Made by a program: the position numbers and the translations under genes. A model generated the notes under the pieces. It was not told the origin of the DNA and ran no database searches. It was given only the letters and a program-made list of their open reading frames with translations. A DNA stretch of 64,000 bases, from assembly GCF_003130705.1 (NCBI RefSeq), contig NZ_CP021354.1, forward strand, positions 868,001-932,000. Reading direction: 5' to 3'. Every line of letters starts with the position of its first letter. Position 1 is the first letter of the stretch. Positions 1-9,794 of the stretch are shown here, piece by piece. The stretch is from Rhodococcus oxybenzonivorans (GTDB lineage Bacteria; Actinomycetota; Actinomycetes; Mycobacteriales; Mycobacteriaceae).

Positions 1-1633
<1,633 letters not shown>

Positions 1634-1657
1634 GGCACTTGCCTTCCCGGGTCACAT

Positions 1658-3106
1658 TCACATCGCGACTCCGATGTATTTGGTTTCGAGGAACTCGTCG
1701 ATGCCGGTGAGCCCACCTTCGCGGCCCAGCCCGGATTCCTTCACCCCGCCGAACGGTGCCGCCGGGTTGGACACGACTCCCTGGTTGAGGCCCACCATTC
1801 CCGTTTCGAGGGCTTCGCTTACTCGCAGACCGCGTTTCAGGTTCTCGGTGTAGACGTAGGCCACCAGCCCGTACGGGGTGTCGTTGGCCCGCTCGATCGC
1901 CTCCGCCTCGGTGTCGAAGGTGCTGATCGCGGCCACGGGTCCGAAGATTTCGTTGTGGCACATCTCGGCGTCGTCCGGCACGCCCGTCAAGACGGTTGCC
2001 GGGTAGAAGTTGCCGGGGCGGTCTAGTGGTTCGCCACCGGTCAGAACGGAGGCGCCGCGCCCGACCGCGTCCGCGACAAGAGTGCTCACCTTCGCGACCG
2101 CCGCCTCGTCGATGAGCGGTCCGACCACGACGCCGTCCTCGGTGCCGCGCCCGACGGGCAGTGCCTCCATCCGCTGTGTGAGCTTGCGCGTGAACTCCTC
2201 GGCTACCGAACTGTGCACGAGGATTCGGTTCGCGGCCGTGCAGGCTTGGCCGATGTTGCGCATCTTCGCCGCCATGGCACCGTCGACGGCATCGTCGAGA
2301 TTTGCGTCGTCGAAGACGAGGAACGGCGCGTTCCCGCCGAGTTCCATCGAAGTGCGCATCACCGTGCGCGCGCACAGTTCGAGGAGGTGCTTGCCCACCG
2401 CGGTCGATCCCGTGAACGACAGTTTGCGGGCGCGGCCGTCGAGGATCAGCGGACTGATCACCTCGTCCGGTCGAGAGGTGGTCACCACGTTGACCACACC
2501 ATCGGGCAGTCCGGCTTCGGTGAGGATGTCGGCGAGGGCGAGGATGGAGAGTGGAGTCTGCGCGGCGGGCTTGATCACCGACGTGCATCCGGCAGCAATG
2601 GCCGGCCCGATCTTGCGGGTCCCCATCGCCATGGGGAAGTTCCACGGAGTGATGAGCAGGCTCGGTCCGACGGGCTGCCTGGTCACCACGAATCGCGACC
2701 CACCTCCGGGTGCGGTCATGTAACCGCCGTCGATACGGACTGCTTCCTCGGCGAACCACCGGAAGAACTCGGCGGCGTAGGCGATTTCGCCGCGCGCCTC
2801 GGTGAGCGGCTTACCCATCTCGAGGGTCATGACGAGGGCGAGCCGATCGGTGTTGTCGAGCAGCAGGCGGTGCGCGTTCATGAGGATGGTGCTGCGTTCG
2901 CGGGGAGTGGTGGCGGCCCACGACGGTTGCGCCGCCACCGCTGCGTCGAGCGCCTCGCGGGCCTCCGCGGCGTCGGCGTCGGCGACCGTGCACAGGATCT
3001 GTCCGGTCGACGGGTCGTGGACCGGCATGGTGCGGGCGCTGTCACGCCACTTCCCGCCGATGAAGAGACCGGTCTGCACCGAACGAATTGCTACTTCCTC
3101 GAGCAT
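1658..3106 (-). CDS. gabD: NAD(P)-dependent succinate-semialdehyde-type aldehyde dehydrogenase
   Basis: This complete 482-residue aldehyde dehydrogenase oxidises an aldehyde, most like succinate semialdehyde, to the acid. It has the cofactor-site motif ITPWNFP near residue 153, the general-base glutamate Glu255 in MELGGNAP, and the nucleophile Cys289 in GQACTAANR. The closing motif PFGGVKESGLGREGG is that of GabD enzymes. It is transcribed divergently from a class III aminotransferase. The shared promoter region carries a palindromic operator, so the pair could convert an omega-amino acid to a dicarboxylate. Substrate is inferred. A related semialdehyde, for example from diaminobutyrate or an aminoamide, is equally possible in this block. 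Confidence 0.8.
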   Translation of the reverse strand: MLEEVAIRSVQTGLFIGGKWRDSARTMPVHDPSTGQILCTVADADAAEAREALDAAVAAQPSWAATTPRERSTILMNAHRLLLDNTDRLALVMTLEMGKPLTEARGEIAYAAEFFRWFAEEAVRIDGGYMTAPGGGSRFVVTRQPVGPSLLITPWNFPMAMGTRKIGPAIAAGCTSVIKPAAQTPLSILALADILTEAGLPDGVVNVVTTSRPDEVISPLILDGRARKLSFTGSTAVGKHLLELCARTVMRTSMELGGNAPFLVFDDANLDDAVDGAMAAKMRNIGQACTAANRILVHSSVAEEFTRKLTQRMEALPVGRGTEDGVVVGPLIDEAAVAKVSTLVADAVGRGASVLTGGEPLDRPGNFYPATVLTGVPDDAEMCHNEIFGPVAAISTFDTEAEAIERANDTPYGLVAYVYTENLKRGLRVSEALETGMVGLNQGVVSNPAAPFGGVKESGLGREGGLTGIDEFLETKYIGVAM

Positions 3107-3154
3107 GTTTCTTCCCCATTCTCCGTTGCCGAAGTGATGCCGCCCATGATATAC

Positions 3155-3170
3155 AGATTGTCAACAATCT
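3155..3170. promoter_or_regulatory. Candidate GntR/FCD operator, copy 1
   Basis: The 16-bp palindrome AGATTGTCAACAATCT has 7-bp arms around a CA centre and lies between the divergent dehydrogenase and aminotransferase genes. Its 14-bp core recurs unchanged at 7525-7538, the other divergent promoter of this block. FCD-type GntR regulators bind short ATTGT/ACAAT-type palindromes, and such a regulator is encoded at 9082-9759. I infer that this is its operator. Confidence 0.7.
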
Positions 3171-3225
3171 GACAATGCAAACTGCTGCGGCACGATCGGC
3201 GGCATCTACGCGTGGGAGGGTTCTC

Positions 3226-4467
3226 GTGACTCGGTTATCTCCGCTGCTTGCACAAGCCACACCTGTGACGGTCGACCACGGCGAGGGGTGCTACCTCTAC
3301 GGCACGGACGGCCGCCGTTACCTCGACTTCACCGCGGGAATCGGGGTAACCAGCACCGGCCACTGCCACCCCCACGTGGTCGAGGCTGCCCGCCGGCAGG
3401 TCGGCTCGCTCATCCACGGGCAGTACACGACGGTCATGCACCAGCCGTTACTTGAACTCACGGAGCGGCTCGGGGCGGTGCTGCCCGAAAACCTCGACTC
3501 GTTGTTCTTCGCGAACTCGGGAAGTGAGGCAGTGGAAGCGTCGCTGCGCCTCGCCCGTCAGTCGACCGGCCGGCCGAACGTGATCGTCTTTCACGGTGGC
3601 TTCCACGGCCGCACTGTGGCGACGGCGACGATGACCACCTCGGGTACCCGGTTCTCGGCCGGGTTCAGTCCGCTGATGGGCGGTGTGCACGTTGCCCCGT
3701 TCCCCAACGCCTACCGCTACGGCTGGTCGGAGGAAGAAGCCACGGCCTTCGCGCTGAAGGAACTGGACTACATCTTCGCCACGCTCACCGCGCCGAACGA
3801 GACCGCGGCATTCGTGGTCGAGCCGGTACTCGGCGAGGGCGGATACGTGCCCGGCAACACGACGTTCTTCCACGGACTGCGCGAGCGCGCCGACCGATAC
3901 GGAATCCTCCTCGTCATCGACGAAATTCAGACCGGATTCGGCCGCACCGGCAAGTTCTTCGGACACCAGCATTTCGACGTCCAGCCTGACATCATCACCA
4001 TCGCCAAGGGCCTCGCCAGTGGGTTCCCGTTGTCGGGGATCGCGGCGTCGGCCGAACTCATGGCCAAGGGATGGCCGGGTTCGCAGGGCGGAACGTACGG
4101 CGGCAACGCCGTGTCCTGCGCTGCCGCGGTCGCGACGCTCGAGGTGATCGAGAAGGAGGGTCTTGTCACCAACGCTGCGGAGCGCGGGGCGCAGCTCCTC
4201 GAGGGTGCTCGCCGCACCGCCGGTGCGGGCGTCGGGGACATTCGGGGACTGGGACTGCTCGTCGGTAGTGAATTCACCGCGCCCGACGGAACACCGGACC
4301 GTGCGACGGCGACCGCAGCCCAGCAATTGGCCGCTCGGAAGGGCCTGCTCCTGCTGACCTGCGGCGCCCACATGAACGTGGTACGCATGGTCCCACCGCT
4401 CATCGTGTCCGAGCAGCAGGTCGAGGACGCGCTCGCGATCTGGTCCGAGGTGCTCGACGAGATGTAA
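3226..4467 (+). CDS. gabT: Class III PLP-dependent aminotransferase (GabT-like)
   Basis: The enzyme probably transfers an omega-amino group, as in 4-aminobutyrate to succinate semialdehyde. With the GTG start at 3226 it has 413 residues. Asp232 in IDEIQTGFGRTG contacts the PLP ring nitrogen, Lys261 in TIAKGLASGFP forms the Schiff base, and SGSEAVEASLRLAR binds the phosphate region. I chose this GTG because GGGAGGG lies 5 bp upstream and the N-terminus LSPLLAQATPV matches the family. An in-frame ATG at 3175 sits against the operator and has no ribosome site. A DUF3830 gene follows after a palindromic repeat. Ornithine, diaminobutyrate or ectoine-derived substrates remain possible. Confidence 0.8.
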   Translation: MTRLSPLLAQATPVTVDHGEGCYLYGTDGRRYLDFTAGIGVTSTGHCHPHVVEAARRQVGSLIHGQYTTVMHQPLLELTERLGAVLPENLDSLFFANSGSEAVEASLRLARQSTGRPNVIVFHGGFHGRTVATATMTTSGTRFSAGFSPLMGGVHVAPFPNAYRYGWSEEEATAFALKELDYIFATLTAPNETAAFVVEPVLGEGGYVPGNTTFFHGLRERADRYGILLVIDEIQTGFGRTGKFFGHQHFDVQPDIITIAKGLASGFPLSGIAASAELMAKGWPGSQGGTYGGNAVSCAAAVATLEVIEKEGLVTNAAERGAQLLEGARRTAGAGVGDIRGLGLLVGSEFTAPDGTPDRATATAAQQLAARKGLLLLTCGAHMNVVRMVPPLIVSEQQVEDALAIWSEVLDEM

Positions 4468-4468
4468 C

Positions 4469-4518
4469 CCCCTGTGAGTACTTATTAACCGCCCGCGGTT
4501 AATAAGTACTCACAGGGG
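4469..4518. repeat. Intergenic palindromic repeat, family A copy 1
   Basis: A perfect 24-bp inverted repeat with a 2-bp centre begins one base after the aminotransferase stop. The core arm is GTGAGTACTTATTAACC. A second copy lies at 29792-29831. RNA from it would form a very stable hairpin, so a terminator or mRNA-end role is plausible. There is no T tract, and a downstream gene begins 17 bp later on the same strand. Confidence 0.85.
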
Positions 4519-4534
4519 CTACGAAGGAGGAAAC

Positions 4535-5029
4535 GTGGCTCGCTACATCACCATCACTTTGGACAAGCGCGGCGTGACGTGTCGCGCCCGACTTCTCGAC
4601 GACGACGCCCCGCGCACCTGCGACGCGGTGTGGAACGCGCTTCCGCAGAGTGGGGACGCCTACCATGCCAAGTACGCGCGGAACGAGGTGTACACCCTGA
4701 TCCCGCGCATCACCGCGGCGCCGCACCGCGAGAACCCCACCGTCACACCGATTCCCGGCGACGTGTGCCTCTTCGACTTCGAGCCCTGGGAGATCGGGAA
4801 CTCCGCCTACGGGTACGAGCCCGGCTCCGAGGCACACGCCGAACAGGGTGCCACCGACTTGGCGATCTTCTACGGCCGCAACAACCTATTGCTCAACGGT
4901 GACGTCGGATGGGTGCCGGGCAATGTGTTCGCCGCCATCGAGGACGGCCTCCCCGAATTGGCGGCGGCGTGCAACGACCTGTGGATGCGCGGAGTCGAAG
5001 GCGAAACGATGAGCTTTGCCCGGGCCTGA
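4535..5029 (+). CDS. DUF3830 family protein (cyclophilin-like fold)
   Basis: The 164-residue cytoplasmic protein resembles the DUF3830 family, which is predicted to adopt a cyclophilin-like barrel. Visible family features are the start ARYITITLDKRGVTCRARLLDDDAP, the central LFDFEPWEIG and the segment IFYGRNNLLLNGDVGWVPGNVFA. No catalytic residues are known to me. The GTG start is supported by AAGGAGG four bases upstream. The gene follows the aminotransferase in the same direction, separated by a palindromic repeat, and converges on the amidase gene. Its function is unknown; a role with the amidase and racemase-family enzymes is a guess from context. Confidence 0.75.
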   Translation: MARYITITLDKRGVTCRARLLDDDAPRTCDAVWNALPQSGDAYHAKYARNEVYTLIPRITAAPHRENPTVTPIPGDVCLFDFEPWEIGNSAYGYEPGSEAHAEQGATDLAIFYGRNNLLLNGDVGWVPGNVFAAIEDGLPELAAACNDLWMRGVEGETMSFARA

Positions 5030-5043
5030 CGTCGCGGGAACCC

Positions 5044-5113
5044 GATCCGCGGACCTTCCGTACGCATCGCGCCGGGTCAGAAGGGTGCGACGCGCTGTGA
5101 AGGTCCGCGGATC
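5044..5113. terminator. Long inverted repeat between convergent genes
   Basis: Perfect 15-bp arms (GATCCGCGGACCTTC at 5044-5058 and its complement at 5099-5113) flank a 40-bp loop. The element fills the gap between the convergent DUF3830 and amidase genes, so a bidirectional terminator is likely. The long loop and lack of a T tract are unusual. Confidence 0.5.
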
Positions 5114-5117
5114 GAAT

Positions 5118-6488
5118 TCAGCCCAGCACGTGCTCGGCGAACCGCGCGACTGCGAGTACCAGGTCGTCCGAGTGCCGCGGGCCGACGATCTGCAGCCCGA
5201 CAGGTAGTCCCGCGGCGGTCTTGCCCACGGGGATGCTGATCGCCGGCTGCTGCGTCAGGTTGAACGGGTAGGAGAACGGGGTCCATTGGGGCCAGCTGGT
5301 GAGGTCGCTGCCCGGCGGAACGTCGTGTCCGGCCTCGAATGCGGGGATGGGGACGGTGGGCGTGAGCAGCACGTTGTGCGTGAGGTGGAACTTGCCCATC
5401 GTGATGCCGACGTCCGCGGCAACCGCCCGTGCGTCGAGATAGTCGACGGCGCTGAACGTCTCGCCGCGCTCCCACACCCGTGCCAGCCCGGGATCGACCT
5501 TGTCCCGCGCGCCTTCGGGGAAGTTCTTCAACATCGCGGCCGCACCGGCCGCCCAGAGGAGCTCGAAAGCGTCGAGGGGGTCGGTGAATCCCGGATCGGC
5601 TGCGGTGACCGGAAGACCGGCCGAGTCGAGATACCGGACCGCCCGATCGACGATCGCCCGCACTTCCGGATCGACGGTGACGTAGCCGAGTGTCGGCGAG
5701 TAGGCGACACCGAGTCCGACGACGTCGCGGCCGATCTCACCGCGAAAAGTGGTGGGGAAGGGGGCGAGTGACGTGGGGTCGCGGGGGTCGGGCAGCGACA
5801 TGATGTCCATCAGCAGGGCGGCGTCCTCCACGGTGCGGGTGAGGGGACCGGCGTGTGCCAGCGGCCCGAACGGGCTCGCCGGGAACAGCGGAATCCGCCC
5901 GTGTGTGGGTTTGAACCCGACGACCCCGCAGAACGACGCCGGAATGCGCACGCTGCCGCCGCCGTCGGTGCCTACCGAGCAGGGGCCGAGACCGGCTGCC
6001 ACTGCTGCCGCGCTGCCGCCGGAGGAACCACCGGCCGTCTTGGTCGGATCGGCGGGGTTGCGGGTGATACCGCACAGGGCGCTGTCGGTGACAGCTTTCC
6101 ACGCGATCTCGGGAGTGGTGGTCTTGCCGAGAAAGACCATCCCGTCTTCGCGGAGCCGGGCGGCGACAGGACTGTCCACGTTCCACGGCTGATCCTCGTC
6201 GATCGCCTGGGAACCGCGGAGCGTCGGCCATCCGTCGGTGAGGAAGATGTCCTTGATCGAGATCGGTACGCCGTCGAGCAGGCCCTTGGAGTAGCCGGTG
6301 GTCCAGCGCTCCTCCGACTGCTTCGCCTGGGCGAGAGCTCGTTCCGCGTCGACGAGGCAGTACGAATTGATGTCACGGTCACGCTCGGTGATGGCGTCGA
6401 GAATCGCCTGCGTTGCCTCTACGGGCGACAGCTCTCCGGACGAGTAGGCCGTGACCAGTTCGACGGCGGTCATGTCGGTGGGATTCAT
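5118..6488 (-). CDS. Amidase signature family hydrolase
   Basis: This 456-residue amidase hydrolyses a carboxamide or related bond with a Ser-cisSer-Lys triad. The triad is readable as Lys79 (GVPISIKD), Ser155 (the TAGGSSGGSA glycine/serine loop) and nucleophile Ser179 (GTDGGGSVRIP). No signal peptide is visible, so it should be cytoplasmic. I set the start at 6488 because AAGGAGTCTCC precedes that ATG; longer open frames upstream enter the hydroxyacid dehydrogenase gene. It follows that gene by 35 bp in one operon. The substrate cannot be read from sequence. Within this block it could open an acylated or cyclic amide before the aminotransferase and dehydrogenase steps. Confidence 0.85.
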   Translation of the reverse strand: MNPTDMTAVELVTAYSSGELSPVEATQAILDAITERDRDINSYCLVDAERALAQAKQSEERWTTGYSKGLLDGVPISIKDIFLTDGWPTLRGSQAIDEDQPWNVDSPVAARLREDGMVFLGKTTTPEIAWKAVTDSALCGITRNPADPTKTAGGSSGGSAAAVAAGLGPCSVGTDGGGSVRIPASFCGVVGFKPTHGRIPLFPASPFGPLAHAGPLTRTVEDAALLMDIMSLPDPRDPTSLAPFPTTFRGEIGRDVVGLGVAYSPTLGYVTVDPEVRAIVDRAVRYLDSAGLPVTAADPGFTDPLDAFELLWAAGAAAMLKNFPEGARDKVDPGLARVWERGETFSAVDYLDARAVAADVGITMGKFHLTHNVLLTPTVPIPAFEAGHDVPPGSDLTSWPQWTPFSYPFNLTQQPAISIPVGKTAAGLPVGLQIVGPRHSDDLVLAVARFAEHVLG

Positions 6489-6523
6489 GGAGACTCCTTC
6501 ATCCTGGACGGTCGGCCCCTGCT

Positions 6524-7498
6524 TCAGCGGCTCGGGACGTACCCGAGTTGCTTGTCTACGACGTTCTCGAGGGGGTGCCCCGCGACCCATCGTTCGAAGT
6601 TGTCGGTGAACACGGTAACCAGCGCATCGCGCCACCCGGCGAAATCACCCGAATTGTGTGGCGTGATCGAGACATTCGGCATGTCCCACAAAGGGTGGTC
6701 CGCCGGCAACGGTTCGGAGTCGAACACGTCGAGTGCGGCGCCGGCAATCGTCCCCGACCGCAGCGCCTCGACCAGGTCGTCGGTGCGGACGAGCTCGCCG
6801 CGGCCGACGTTGACGAACCGTGCCCCCGGCTTCATCGCCGCGAAAGTCTCGGCGCAGAACATGTGCCGTGTCTGTTCGGTGAGCGGCGCCACTGCGACGA
6901 CGTAGTCTGCGTCGGCGAGCTGTGCGGGCAGGTCGTCCGCCGGCAGAACGACGCCGAAGTCGGGATCGGATTCGCGCCCCCGGCGCCCCGATCCGCGGAC
7001 TGTCATTCCGGCAGCGCGGAGCAGCCGGGCCACGGCACGTCCGATGGGACCGGTGCCGACGATCAACGCGGTGCGCCCCGCGATCCGTTCGGACTCCCGG
7101 TGTTTCCAGGTGTGGGACTGCTGCAACCGTAACGATCCCGGAAGGTCCTTGGCGAACGAAAGAATCTGCGCCAGTACGTACTCGGCGATGGCGCCGTCGA
7201 ACACGCCCCGTGAATTGGTGATGGTGACGTCGCTGTCGCGGGCCTCGGGAAACATCACCGGGTCTACCCCGGCGGCGGCGATGTGGAGCCACTGCAGCGA
7301 GTCGGCCGCGTGCCAGGCTGCCGGGACGGCGCCGCTCAGGAAGTCGTAGAGGAACAAGACGTCGGCACCGTCGAGCGCGCGAGCCAACCCAGCCTCGTCC
7401 GTGTAGCGAACCTCGGCACGCGAGTCGACCGGCGCCATAAGGTCGTTCCGCGGCAGGACCTGCGCATGGAGCACCGCGACGATCGGTTTTCGACTCAC
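6524..7498 (-). CDS. D-isomer-specific 2-hydroxyacid dehydrogenase
   Basis: The 324-residue protein should interconvert a 2-hydroxyacid and 2-oxoacid with NAD(P)H. The Rossmann motif GTGPIG lies at residues 148-153, and the catalytic set Arg233 (NVGRGELV), Glu262 (SEP) and His281 (SITPHNSGD) is intact. I chose the GTG at 7498, where the conserved N-terminus begins; no strong ribosome site is visible, so the start is less certain. The gene is divergent from the racemase-family pair and heads an operon with the amidase. A palindrome identical in core to that at 3155 lies 27 bp upstream of this start, so GntR control is likely. Confidence 0.83.
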   Translation of the reverse strand: MSRKPIVAVLHAQVLPRNDLMAPVDSRAEVRYTDEAGLARALDGADVLFLYDFLSGAVPAAWHAADSLQWLHIAAAGVDPVMFPEARDSDVTITNSRGVFDGAIAEYVLAQILSFAKDLPGSLRLQQSHTWKHRESERIAGRTALIVGTGPIGRAVARLLRAAGMTVRGSGRRGRESDPDFGVVLPADDLPAQLADADYVVAVAPLTEQTRHMFCAETFAAMKPGARFVNVGRGELVRTDDLVEALRSGTIAGAALDVFDSEPLPADHPLWDMPNVSITPHNSGDFAGWRDALVTVFTDNFERWVAGHPLENVVDKQLGYVPSR

Positions 7499-7524
7499 GT
7501 TGACACCGTAAGAGTAGCTCGTAT

Positions 7525-7538
7525 GATTGTCAACAATC
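7525..7538. promoter_or_regulatory. Candidate GntR/FCD operator, copy 2
   Basis: The palindrome GATTGTCAACAATC sits between the divergent hydroxyacid dehydrogenase and racemase-family genes. It is identical to the 14-bp core at 3156-3169. The repeat of one exact palindrome in the two divergent promoters of this block supports a shared regulator. Confidence 0.7.
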
Positions 7539-7581
7539 CGAAAAGGCTCAGGCGTTGCCGAAGCGAAGGTGAGGCCCGGTA

Positions 7582-8322
7582 TTGGAACTGAACATTCCCG
7601 AATTCGAAGGGCCAATTGCGCAGCGAGGAATCGGCATCATCGCCCCGTTCGACCTGGCGCTCGAACGCGAGCTGTGGCGATGGGCGCCGCTCGAGGTGAG
7701 CCTGCACCTCGCGCGCACCCCTTACGAACCGGTTCCGGTGAGCCTGGAGATGGCAGAACTGGTGTCCGAGCGCCGGCATCTCATGACGGCAACCCGTGAC
7801 GTGATGCACGTGGAACCCGAAGTCGTCGCCTACCTCTGCACGTCCGGGAGTTTCATCAAGGGCATTGCACACGAACGGAAGCTGTGCGACGCCATCTGTC
7901 AGGCAGGCGCCCAGCACGCGATCACGACGTCGGGCGCCCTCCTCGAGGCGATCGAACACCTCGAGCTGAGCAAGGTCTCGGTGATCACCCCCTACGACGC
8001 GGCGCTGACCGAGCGGCTGCACAGTTTTCTGCACGAGGCGGGAACCGACGTGGTGCGGTCCGATCACCTCGGGCTCGGCGGCGGAATCTGGAAGGTCAAC
8101 TACCGGACGATCGCCGAACGCATCATCGCCGCCGACGACCCGAAATCGGAAGCCATCTTCGTCAGCTGCACCAATCTTCCCACCTACGACGTGATCGCCC
8201 CGCTCGAGGCGGAGCTCGGTAAACCCGTCCTCACCGCCAATCAGCTCACGATCTGGGCATGCCTCGGTCGGATGAAGCTCCCGATGTCCGGACCCGGCAA
8301 GTGGCTCCGCAACGTCTTCTGA
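7582..8322 (+). CDS. Maleate isomerase / Asp-Glu racemase family protein, two-cysteine form
   Basis: The 246-residue protein belongs to the fold shared by maleate cis-trans isomerase, arylmalonate decarboxylase and Asp/Glu/hydantoin racemases. Both catalytic cysteines of the isomerase/racemase type are present: Cys86 in AYLCTSGSF and Cys196 in IFVSCTNLPTYD. The start is a TTG at 7582 preceded by AGGTGAGG; no better ATG or GTG is available. It is first in an operon with a paralog, a GntR regulator and ectD, directly downstream of a candidate operator. EutA of ectoine catabolism belongs to this superfamily, which makes a link to ectD attractive but unproven. Confidence 0.78.
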   Translation: MELNIPEFEGPIAQRGIGIIAPFDLALERELWRWAPLEVSLHLARTPYEPVPVSLEMAELVSERRHLMTATRDVMHVEPEVVAYLCTSGSFIKGIAHERKLCDAICQAGAQHAITTSGALLEAIEHLELSKVSVITPYDAALTERLHSFLHEAGTDVVRSDHLGLGGGIWKVNYRTIAERIIAADDPKSEAIFVSCTNLPTYDVIAPLEAELGKPVLTANQLTIWACLGRMKLPMSGPGKWLRNVF

Positions 8323-8354
8323 TCCGACCCCCCGACCCCCATAGAGGAGAACGC

Positions 8355-9095
8355 ATGACCCGCTCCCAGGCCCCCACCGTGGGATTCATCTACCCCGACC
8401 ACGCGGCCGAGGACGACTACCCGTTTGCCGCGGACATGCTCGGGGTGGACCTGCCGGTCGTGCACATCTACGGCACCGACCTGCACGCCGTGCCCGAACT
8501 GCTGGACCTCGGCAGTCCCGAGAAGCTCGCCGGCGGCGCCGCCCTCCTTGCTGAGCAGAAGCCGGACGCCGTCGTGTGGGCCTGCACATCGGGCAGCTTC
8601 GTCTACGGACCCGACGGCGCGAAGCAGCAGGCCGATGCCCTCGCCGCGGCCACCGGTGTGCCCACGTCCAGCACCAGTTTCGCGTTCGTCCACGCGCTGG
8701 CTGCCCTCGGGATCACCCGCGTCGCGGTGGCCGCGAGCTACCCGGAGGACGTTGCGAAGTTGTTCGTCGACTTCCTCGCCGCTGCCGGCGTCGAGGTGCT
8801 GTCCATGTCGAGCGCCGGCATCGATACCGCCGCCGAAGTCGGATTGTTGAGCCCGGAGGAAGTGGTCGAGTTGGCGGTCGGAAACGATCACCCGGATTCG
8901 GAAGCACTCCTCATCCCCGATACGGCGATGAGGACGCTGGGCGCGCTGAGTACTCTCGAGCAGCGCCTCGGCAAGCCGGTCCTCACGGCAAACCAGGTGA
9001 CCATCTGGGAAGGCCTGCGCCTCGCGGGCCACACGGCGGTGCATCCGTCGTTAGGAACCTTGTTCGAGAAAGGCCACAGTCATGGCTCTGACTGA
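8355..9095 (+). CDS. Maleate isomerase / Asp-Glu racemase family protein, one-cysteine form
   Basis: This tandem paralog of the preceding gene has the same length, 246 residues. The first catalytic cysteine is kept (Cys77 in VVWACTSGSFVYG). At the position of the second cysteine the sequence reads LLIPDTAMRTL, with Asp189 where the neighbour has Cys196. Loss of one cysteine is the change seen between racemases/isomerases and decarboxylase-type members, so the chemistry may differ, or the two proteins may act as a pair. The ATG is preceded by GAGGAGA. The end overlaps the regulator gene by 14 bp. The product is cytoplasmic and its substrate unknown. Confidence 0.78.
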   Translation: MTRSQAPTVGFIYPDHAAEDDYPFAADMLGVDLPVVHIYGTDLHAVPELLDLGSPEKLAGGAALLAEQKPDAVVWACTSGSFVYGPDGAKQQADALAAATGVPTSSTSFAFVHALAALGITRVAVAASYPEDVAKLFVDFLAAAGVEVLSMSSAGIDTAAEVGLLSPEEVVELAVGNDHPDSEALLIPDTAMRTLGALSTLEQRLGKPVLTANQVTIWEGLRLAGHTAVHPSLGTLFEKGHSHGSD

Positions 9096-9759
9096 CTTGG
9101 AACCCGTCAGTCGTCAATCGACTGCCGAGTTCATCGCGGATCGACTGCGTGACGCCATCATGAAGGGCGCACTCGAGCCCGGCACGCAGCTGGGGGAGGC
9201 GGATCTGGCCGCGCACTTCCAGGTGTCGCGCGGGCCGCTACGCGAGGCCATGCAGAGGCTGGTGTCCGAGGGAATCCTTCACAGCATCCGTCACCGGGGC
9301 ATCTTCGTGACGGAGCTGACCCTCGACGACGTCGTCGACGTCTATCGGAGCCGATCGGTGATCGAGCGGGGTGCGCTCGAGATGATTTTCGACGACGGGC
9401 CGAGGGAGGACGTCTATCGCGCTCTCGAAGCACCTGTCATCGCGATGAAGGCCGCCGCCGAGCGGGGTGACGCGGCCGCCGTATCGGACGCCGACCAGCT
9501 GTTTCATCAGGTTCTGGTGGAAAGCGCATCGAGTCCCCGGCTGGTCCGTGCGGCCCGGACCTTGCTGATCGAGACGCGGATGTGCCTAGGCGCCCTGCAG
9601 ACCACCTATGAGGACATTCGGGAGCAGGCCCAAGAACACGACGAGCTGCGAGAAGCGATCAGAACGGGTACACGTGAAGAGGTGCAGGAATTACTGGCCG
9701 AGCATCTCGACGATGCCGTTCAGCGCCTGCGCGCCGATCAGAGGACTTTGTCCTCGTAG
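9082..9759 (+). CDS. GntR/FCD family transcriptional regulator
   Basis: The 225-residue DNA-binding protein has an N-terminal winged helix (residues 12-78, with HFQVSRGPLREAMQRLVSEG as recognition region) and a C-terminal FCD ligand domain. The metal/ligand residues of FCD domains are recognisable: Asp138 and His142 in DQLFHQVL, His186 in QEHDEL and His208 in AEHLDDAV. It overlaps the upstream racemase-family gene by 14 bp and is followed by ectD, so it is embedded in the operon it probably controls. The two identical palindromes at 3155 and 7525 are its likely sites. Whether it represses or activates, and its inducer, cannot be told from sequence. Confidence 0.88.
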   Translation: MALTDLEPVSRQSTAEFIADRLRDAIMKGALEPGTQLGEADLAAHFQVSRGPLREAMQRLVSEGILHSIRHRGIFVTELTLDDVVDVYRSRSVIERGALEMIFDDGPREDVYRALEAPVIAMKAAAERGDAAAVSDADQLFHQVLVESASSPRLVRAARTLLIETRMCLGALQTTYEDIREQAQEHDELREAIRTGTREEVQELLAEHLDDAVQRLRADQRTLSS

Positions 9760-9794
9760 AACACCGAAGTAGAGGAACGCGCCGAGGAGGGCAT

